Assembly (NCBI GenBank): GCA_013396655.1
Contig: WBMV01000085.1
Span: 1,187,788-1,251,787 of the forward strand
DNA: 64,000 nucleotides
Direction: 5' to 3'
Source: Campylorhamphus procurvoides
Lineage: Eukaryota; Chordata; Aves; Passeriformes; Dendrocolaptidae
Of this stretch, positions 61,901 to 64,000 are shown in pieces. The notes below the pieces were generated by a model. It made no database searches, was not told where the DNA came from, and saw only the letters and a list, made by a program, of their open reading frames with translations. The position numbers were made by a program, and so were the translations under genes. Position 1 is the stretch's first letter; each line of letters starts with the position of its first letter.

Positions 61901-63852
61901 ATAAACATATGGTGCCCATTTTTTTGTTAATTCATTATATGGAGGCAGCACTTTAACAACCTATTCTAATTTTTTAATTACTCTTCATTAAAAAAATATT
62001 GTCTTTTCAGACTTAGATTTTATAGAAGACTAGTGGACTGGTAACCTTCATCTAAAGCTGGTGAGAAACCTCAAGAAGGCAGCCTTTGTAACAGAAAGAA
62101 AGTGCCCTTTAAATTTTCTTTTCTTCTGATGCTTAAAGAAGGCCAAAAAAGCACGGAAATACTCCTTTATAAAGTAAGACAAGAAAGAAAAACCCAAAGG
62201 TGATCATTTTCCTAAGTGAAGCTTTAACAAAGGCTAAGAAATTAAACAGAACCTGTGTGAGGGTAAGCTGGAAGGAAGGATATGGATGGGCACAGAATGC
62301 TGTATTAGTCTCAAATAGTAATCTATTTAAAATCCCTAATATATATGATTATGTTTTGGGTTTAGACAACATTTAGGCATATATCAGTAACGAAAGAAAG
62401 AATGTTAATGATGTTAATAGCCTAAAACCACCATAACCAACAGATAACATCAAATAAGGTTTTGAGATTTATTTCATTCATTATTTGAGATAAAATATGC
62501 ATCTGCCAGTTTTCTGGGCTCTGCAGATTTCACCTCCCCACCACCACCAGAATCTGTTGGTTTTATACATGATGATTTTCCAGTTAAATCTCTGCTTTTG
62601 CAAGACTAAAAAATAAAAAGACAAATGTTTCATAAATTTTAAAGAAACAATACCTCTGAGACCACTGCCTAATTATAAGTAAAGGTACACAGAGAAGAAT
62701 GTTTAATACAAACTTTAAAAGGATGTATTGAAGTTTCTCATCCGTTTGTGAATTTAGAAGTACTTACACATGTAGCTATATACTCATTCAAATCCAGATT
62801 AAGATTAGTTATTTAACTAACACAGGGGTTTAACTTAATTTATCCACCTGAGAACACTCAGCTCACATAAAATGCCACAGAACTCAAGATGTGCTCTGAA
62901 ATTTTTTACCATTTAAGAATCTATGCCTTAATCTAAACAAACACTAGTCAGTGGAACAAGAAACCTTGATGCTTTAGTTAAACTCTTCAAAAATGTTCAA
63001 GCGGCATTTTTTCACTCACAGCTGAAAAGATAAGAGGTTTTCAGAATGTAATTTTTAGTTTTAACTAAGTTAAGACCCCAGTGAACTATGATTCTAAAGA
63101 AAAACAAAGAGGAGAGCAGTAACAGAAATTTCTGTAGTTTTTAAAACAGAATTTATTTTTCTTATTTCCCGAACAAGCTGCCAGTTTGAGAGCCCTCAAA
63201 TGGGTAAGGAGCACAAGTGATGGAACAGCAACAGCCAGAGGAGGGTTCCCCCTTCTGTCACTGTCTCTGGGGCACCAACTCACCTAAAAACTTCACTTCC
63301 CATCACAATTCACTAACTCCTCTCAGCAAAGCGGTGACTGATGTACCACAGTGACTGAACTTAGACCTAAAGCTCTCCCGAGGGCTCCCAAAGTACCACC
63401 CCACAGACCCTGCCCACCCACTCCATTGCTACTGCATTGTGTCCGGCGCGGCCACAGACTAATTAGTCGCAAAATCCAGATTCACACAACCGTAACAAGA
63501 CTGACTTGATGCTTCTGCTTTATTCTGGAGCCCTACAGACTTTCCATGATCTGACTCCCTAACCTCGAAGTTACGTGAAGATCCAAGCCCTGGCAGGTCA
63601 CAGCAGCACCAAATACTAAATACACCTACAGCACGGAGCGAGGGTATTTTCCTAAACCCCCTTCTGCGGGAAGGTGTGTGGCTGACCCCTGTGCCCGAGG
63701 GACTGGGATTCCTTCTGGAATTCCCGGGAACCCCCGGCCGTGCCACAGCCGGTCCCGGCAGAGCCGCGGGGTGCCGGGGCCGCCACAGGGACACACCGGC
63801 GCTCCTCCCTCCCCCGGCATTCCCGGCTCCCCCTCACCTTGTCCCCCTCCAT
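37768..63852 (-). CDS. DYNC2I1: DYNC2I1 (WDR60), dynein-2 intermediate chain 1, 24 coding exons
   Basis: Known role: intermediate chain of cytoplasmic dynein-2, which pairs with the WDR34 chain and the light chains and drives retrograde intraflagellar transport in cilia; human mutations cause short-rib thoracic dysplasia. Seen: 24 exons with GT-AG borders and matching phases join to 3168 nt (1055 residues). Residues 1-23 match the conserved vertebrate start ([17 protein letters not shown]). Residues 24-385 are K/R/E-rich. An acidic stretch spans about 380-400 ([17 protein letters not shown]). [15 protein letters not shown] lies near 507-521. WD40 blades fill about 640-1050, with landmarks [29 protein letters not shown] and SNIYIWDLL. 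The human protein is about 1066 residues. The C-terminus ends SILLQSF, slightly shorter than human. The only ambiguous junction is exon 6/7. Identity rests on remembered similarity to human WDR60, not a search, but the match is continuous across nearly all exons. Confidence 0.97.
39007..39230 (-). CDS. DYNC2I1: DYNC2I1 coding exon 23 (residues 925-999), WD40 blades
   Basis: [20 protein letters not shown], then [18 protein letters not shown] and [19 protein letters not shown]. Human has [21 protein letters not shown] and [18 protein letters not shown]. Holds two WD-type strands (SIRLH and IYIWDLL). Acceptor tgtgatatag, donor GTAAGT. Intron 23 (37940-39006) holds nothing recognised. Confidence 0.98.
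40332..40422 (+). mobile_element. CR1 LINE 3'-end fragment in intron 22
   Basis: Short 5'-truncated CR1 relic: cacttagtggtggactccac, then gatcttgggggtcttttcc and aacctaaattattctgat, corresponding to the terminal CR1 consensus. Confidence 0.82.
40558..40689 (-). CDS. DYNC2I1: DYNC2I1 coding exon 22 (residues 881-924), WD40 blade
   Basis: 44 codons: [20 protein letters not shown], then [20 protein letters not shown] and PLFL. Human has GLISHGTRQDLRVAPKLF and DFSPFGEPIFL. Acceptor gttgttcatag, donor GTATGA; phase 0 both ends. Intron 22 (39231-40557) contains a CR1 3' end at about 40332-40422. Confidence 0.98.
40940..41036 (-). CDS. DYNC2I1: DYNC2I1 coding exon 21 (residues 848-880), WD40 blade
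   Basis: [18 protein letters not shown] then [14 protein letters not shown]; human has [22 protein letters not shown]. Acceptor catttttcctag, donor GTGAGT, phase 0 at the end. Intron 21 (40690-40939) is short. Confidence 0.98.
41272..41332 (-). CDS. DYNC2I1: DYNC2I1 coding exon 20 (residues 828-848)
   Basis: 61 nt: [19 protein letters not shown], matching human LMPGGRVKLVHSALIQL. Acceptor gtaattttag, donor GTAAGA. Intron 20 (41037-41271) is short. Confidence 0.97.
42570..42621 (-). CDS. DYNC2I1: DYNC2I1 coding exon 19 (residues 811-828)
   Basis: A 52-nt exon encoding [17 protein letters not shown], matching human VVELPKADIAGSISDL. Acceptor gacttttcag, donor GTGAGT, ends on the first base of a Gly codon. 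Easily missed by automatic annotation because of its size. Intron 19 (41333-42569) holds nothing recognised. Confidence 0.96.
43691..43752 (-). CDS. DYNC2I1: DYNC2I1 coding exon 18 (residues 790-810), WD40 blade
   Basis: [20 protein letters not shown], comparable to human [20 protein letters not shown]. Acceptor ccattccttccatag, donor GTGAGT directly after the TGG codon of the WD-type strand. Intron 18 (42622-43690) holds nothing recognised. Confidence 0.97.
43910..44112 (+). mobile_element. CR1 LINE 3'-end fragment in intron 17
   Basis: Diverged match to the avian CR1 3' end, with landmarks gagagggtggccaaacattg, ggaacaggcttcctagagag, ttggactgaatgatctctg and cccttccaact. Only the 3' UTR-like end is present; no reverse-transcriptase frame. 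Sense orientation is plus, opposite to the host gene. Confidence 0.88.
44827..44940 (-). CDS. DYNC2I1: DYNC2I1 coding exon 17 (residues 752-790)
   Basis: Completes an Asp codon, then [20 protein letters not shown] and LSYQEE. Human has [20 protein letters not shown] and FSTQEE. The middle ([12 protein letters not shown]) is diverged, as expected for a blade loop. Acceptor cttaattacag, donor GTATGT. Intron 17 (43753-44826) contains a CR1 3' end at about 43910-44112. Confidence 0.97.
46099..46261 (-). CDS. DYNC2I1: DYNC2I1 coding exon 16 (residues 698-752), WD40 blade
   Basis: [20 protein letters not shown] followed by [15 protein letters not shown], a textbook WD40 blade with a VWDLREDSR strand shared exactly with human. 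Ends [11 protein letters not shown] plus one base. Acceptor ctgtttggcag. The donor is GTTTGT, the weakest in the gene, but it is the one that keeps phase with exon 17. Intron 16 (44941-46098) has a 12-base A run at 45323-45334. Confidence 0.98.
46802..46974 (-). CDS. DYNC2I1: DYNC2I1 coding exon 15 (residues 640-697), first WD40 blade
   Basis: [20 protein letters not shown], then [20 protein letters not shown] and [17 protein letters not shown]. Human has [36 protein letters not shown] is the WD-type strand closing the first clear blade. Acceptor atggtttag, donor GTATGT. Intron 15 (46262-46801) holds nothing recognised. Confidence 0.98.
47840..47966 (-). CDS. DYNC2I1: DYNC2I1 coding exon 14 (residues 598-640)
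   Basis: Starts [18 protein letters not shown] and ends [15 protein letters not shown]. Human has VMAVLLEEDRLAAEPS and SDSSSQLNTSLPFLQ. This is the lead-in to the WD40 propeller. Acceptor ttgtgtttgaaag (a purine just before AG, still usable), donor GTAAGG. Intron 14 (46975-47839) holds nothing recognised. Confidence 0.97.
48273..48367 (-). CDS. DYNC2I1: DYNC2I1 coding exon 13 (residues 566-597)
   Basis: Encodes [19 protein letters not shown] then [12 protein letters not shown], matching human MPKIDTPRLCSFLRAACQ. Acceptor gttttcaatag; donor GTACTG, which is less canonical than its neighbours; phase 0 at the end. Intron 13 (47967-48272) holds nothing recognised. Confidence 0.97.
48748..48859 (-). 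CDS. DYNC2I1: DYNC2I1 coding exon 12 (residues 529-566)
   Basis: [20 protein letters not shown] followed by [17 protein letters not shown]; human has [20 protein letters not shown] and WTQHPGEST. Acceptor ctaccttag, donor GTGAAG, ending on the first base of a Gly codon. Intron 12 (48368-48747) has nothing recognised. Confidence 0.98.
49365..49494 (-). CDS. DYNC2I1: DYNC2I1 coding exon 11 (residues 485-528)
   Basis: Encodes [18 protein letters not shown] then [20 protein letters not shown], one of the best-conserved stretches outside the propeller (human [19 protein letters not shown]). Acceptor ttcattctgaag, donor GTGAGT. Ends in phase 0 after TKQ, as in human before AYVQ. Intron 11 (48860-49364) holds nothing recognised. 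Confidence 0.98.
52302..52404 (-). CDS. DYNC2I1: DYNC2I1 coding exon 10 (residues 451-485)
   Basis: Encodes [18 protein letters not shown] followed by [22 protein letters not shown] corresponds to human CGIFVDF, and the tail to human TQALKQKM. Acceptor tatatcacag, donor GTAAGT. Intron 10 (49495-52301), the largest of the gene, is AT-rich and holds no exon or repeat that I recognise. Confidence 0.95.
53391..53445 (-). mobile_element. CR1 LINE 3'-end fragment in intron 9
   Basis: The sequence agaatcacagaatcttctag followed by gctgaaaaagacctttcag is the reverse complement of the CR1 3' end. Beyond about 53445 the similarity fades. Confidence 0.7.
54066..54261 (-). CDS. DYNC2I1: DYNC2I1 coding exon 9 (residues 386-451), acidic and helical segment
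   Basis: Begins [18 protein letters not shown] and contains [16 protein letters not shown], nearly identical to human EIQEIQRAINAENERI, then a lysine-rich end KKPIM. The acidic YEDDFE motif is repeated across the exon 8/9 junction. In dynein-2 the region before the propeller binds light chains; assigning this helix to that role is inference. Donor GTATGT. Intron 9 (52405-54065) contains a CR1 3' end at about 53391-53445. Confidence 0.97.
55284..55361 (-). CDS. DYNC2I1: DYNC2I1 coding exon 8 (residues 360-385)
   Basis: 26 codons, opening [18 protein letters not shown] and ending NYEDDFE, the first half of the conserved acidic stretch. Human reads EDDFEDYEDDFE across the matching junction. Acceptor ctcatttag, donor GTAAGT, phase 0 on both sides. 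Intron 8 (54262-55283) has a short poly-A run at 55170-55181 and nothing else recognised. Confidence 0.95.
56457..56600 (-). CDS. DYNC2I1: DYNC2I1 coding exon 7 (residues 312-359), alternative short form 56457-56514
   Basis: The long form has 48 codons, beginning [20 protein letters not shown] and ending [10 protein letters not shown], after acceptor ttttctaaaacag. A second, equally strong acceptor inside it (ctttttcttcaacag) would start the exon at 56514 with [13 protein letters not shown], which resembles human TVEIEKEE. The long form pairs with the upstream GTAAGG donor and the short form with GTAAAT; both keep the frame. The long form gives a total length closer to human. Donor GTAAAA. 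Intron 7 (55362-56456) holds nothing recognised. Confidence 0.75.
56998..57051 (-). CDS. DYNC2I1: DYNC2I1 coding exon 6 (residues 294-311), with alternative donor
   Basis: 18 codons, [18 protein letters not shown], after acceptor cttcatttacag. Two overlapping donors are present: GTAAGG directly after CAT (used here, phase 0) and GTAAAT five bases further on, which would end the exon at 56993 in another phase. Each donor matches the phase of a different acceptor in the next exon. Intron 6 (56601-56997) includes a short TA repeat near 56960-56972. Confidence 0.8.
57719..57816 (-). mobile_element. CR1 LINE 3'-end fragment in intron 5
   Basis: aatcacagaatattctgagt and tgcaagggacacacaccaac, then ggcctgtatggggatcaaac, match the reverse complement of a CR1 subfamily end that carries a GGATCGAACC-type block. 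Confidence 0.75.
58438..58764 (-). CDS. DYNC2I1: DYNC2I1 coding exon 5 (residues 185-293), charged region
   Basis: 109 codons, opening [20 protein letters not shown] and ending ERKKHDLR. Rich in Lys, Arg, Glu and Ser. Comparable to the human stretch around SFSDKGEERHKEKRHKE, though such low-complexity sequence aligns only loosely. Acceptor ttctctttccag; donor GTAGGT; phase 0 on both sides. Intron 5 (57052-58437) carries a CR1 fragment at about 57719-57816. Confidence 0.94.
59368..59420 (-). CDS. DYNC2I1: DYNC2I1 coding exon 4 (residues 167-184)
   Basis: 53 nt completing a split Glu codon and encoding [17 protein letters not shown], continuing the charged region. Acceptor tgttttctag, donor GTAAAG, phase 0 at the end. 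Too short and too charged to align on its own; accepted because phase and composition fit both neighbours. Intron 4 (58765-59367) holds nothing recognised. Confidence 0.85.
59991..60420 (-). CDS. DYNC2I1: DYNC2I1 coding exon 3 (residues 24-167), charged region
   Basis: 430 nt encoding a strongly charged stretch that opens [20 protein letters not shown], comparable to human KEERKHREKKLRKE. It contains two close copies of a TRERER unit ([10 protein letters not shown] and [10 protein letters not shown]) and long purine runs in the mRNA. Likely an extended or helical, disordered linker outside the propeller. Acceptor tttttatttcag; donor GTAAGT after TCAG. It ends with one base of a Glu codon. Intron 3 (59421-59990) holds nothing recognised. 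Confidence 0.95.
61265..61318 (-). CDS. DYNC2I1: DYNC2I1 coding exon 2 (residues 6-23)
   Basis: 18 codons, [18 protein letters not shown], nearly identical to the conserved human RRTKDDTWKADDLRKHL. Acceptor tgtgttctag, donor GTGATT, phase 0 on both sides. Intron 2 (60421-61264) is AT-rich, with nothing recognised. Confidence 0.96.
63838..63852 (-). CDS. DYNC2I1: DYNC2I1 coding exon 1 (residues 1-5)
   Basis: Encodes MEGDK, matching the human start MEPGK, and ends AAG before a GTGAGG donor. The start context is CCTC-ATG-G: a weak -3 base but a favourable +4 G. No ATG occurs on the minus strand between 63853 and 64000, so this is the first available start. Intron 1 (61319-63837) holds no recognised exon or clear repeat; its 5' end continues the CpG-rich promoter block. 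Confidence 0.93.
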
Positions 63853-63872
63853 GAGGGGGCGGCAGGCCCGTC

Positions 63873-63918
63873 GGGCCGGGATCGGGAATGGGATCGGGAT
63901 CGGGAATGGGGATGAGGG
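63873..63918 (+). repeat. Regular G-tract array (potential G-quadruplex)
   Basis: Eight runs of three or more G at 63873, 63878, 63884, 63890, 63896, 63902, 63908 and 63916, with loops of 2-4 bases (mostly ATC or AAT). This is a short GGGATC/GGGAAT tandem repeat. It lies 21-66 bp upstream of the DYNC2I1 ATG; the G-rich strand is the template strand of that gene. Confidence 0.8.
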
Positions 63919-64000
63919 CGGTGCGTCCAGGCCCGCCTGGCAACCAGGGCGAGCAGCAGCCGGCCGAGCGATGGATGGGCCGGGCGGGAGCGCCGAGCGG

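Larger units (their letters stand above)
63690..64000. promoter_or_regulatory. CpG-rich promoter and first-exon region of DYNC2I1
   Basis: The GC and CpG content rises sharply from about 63700 to the window end, unlike the AT-rich remainder, and covers the DYNC2I1 start codon. No TATA box is evident, as usual for CpG-island housekeeping and ciliary promoters. It contains an array of G-tracts (63873-63918) and a GGCAAC half-site (63939-63944). The island is cut by the window edge, and the transcription start cannot be placed from sequence. Confidence 0.75.

Noticed and set aside
63626..63943. Longer minus-strand frame extending upstream of the DYNC2I1 ATG
   Set aside because: It begins at a TTG, not an ATG, is in a GC-rich leader, and reads on into intron 1 past the GTGAGG donor.
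1..64000. CRISPR arrays, operons, tRNA or rRNA genes
   Set aside because: None seen; the sequence is ordinary vertebrate nuclear DNA and no spaced repeats or cloverleaf sequences were found by eye.

Overview
The window looks like nuclear DNA of a bird, plausibly a songbird. The evidence is a split vertebrate gene with canonical GT-AG introns, several 3'-end fragments of CR1 LINEs (the typical avian retroposon), and a solo retroviral LTR of a family I recognise from avian genomes. Overall the sequence is AT-rich, with one CpG-rich block at the right edge. No bacterial, viral or organellar gene organisation is visible.

Right part, about 37.6-64.0 kb, minus strand: an apparently complete DYNC2I1 gene (formerly WDR60), the intermediate chain 1 of cytoplasmic dynein-2, the retrograde intraflagellar-transport motor. 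I traced 24 coding exons, from the start codon at 63852 to the stop at 37768. All splice sites are GT-AG and all phases agree. The joined frame is 3168 nt, or 1055 residues plus stop, against about 1066 residues for the human protein as I remember it. The N-terminal half is a charged K/R/E-rich region, then comes an acidic stretch, and the C-terminal half is the WD40 propeller. The 5' end lies in a CpG-rich promoter with a very regular run of G-tracts and an RFX-type half-site. The 3' UTR is short and carries two Pumilio-type motifs. Four introns contain CR1 fragments.

Left part, about 1-37.6 kb: I see no coding exon on either strand. The open frames there are short, low in complexity, or antisense to repeats. 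The segment holds an avian LTR at about 7.72-8.67 kb, itself interrupted by a second 365-bp LTR-like insert with a 5-bp target duplication; a GC-rich islet at 9.6-9.88 kb; ancient SINE-like relics; simple repeats; and several AT-rich stretches dense in homeodomain/POU-type motifs that could be conserved non-coding elements. In human, VIPR2 lies beyond the 3' end of this gene across a wide spacer, so this is probably the matching spacer. VIPR2 itself was not seen.

I found no previously undescribed gene system. The points most worth a second look are the paired alternative splice sites at DYNC2I1 exons 6/7, the promoter G-tract array, the nested LTR, a perfect inverted pair of POU octamers at 11373-11392, and the paired Pumilio motifs.
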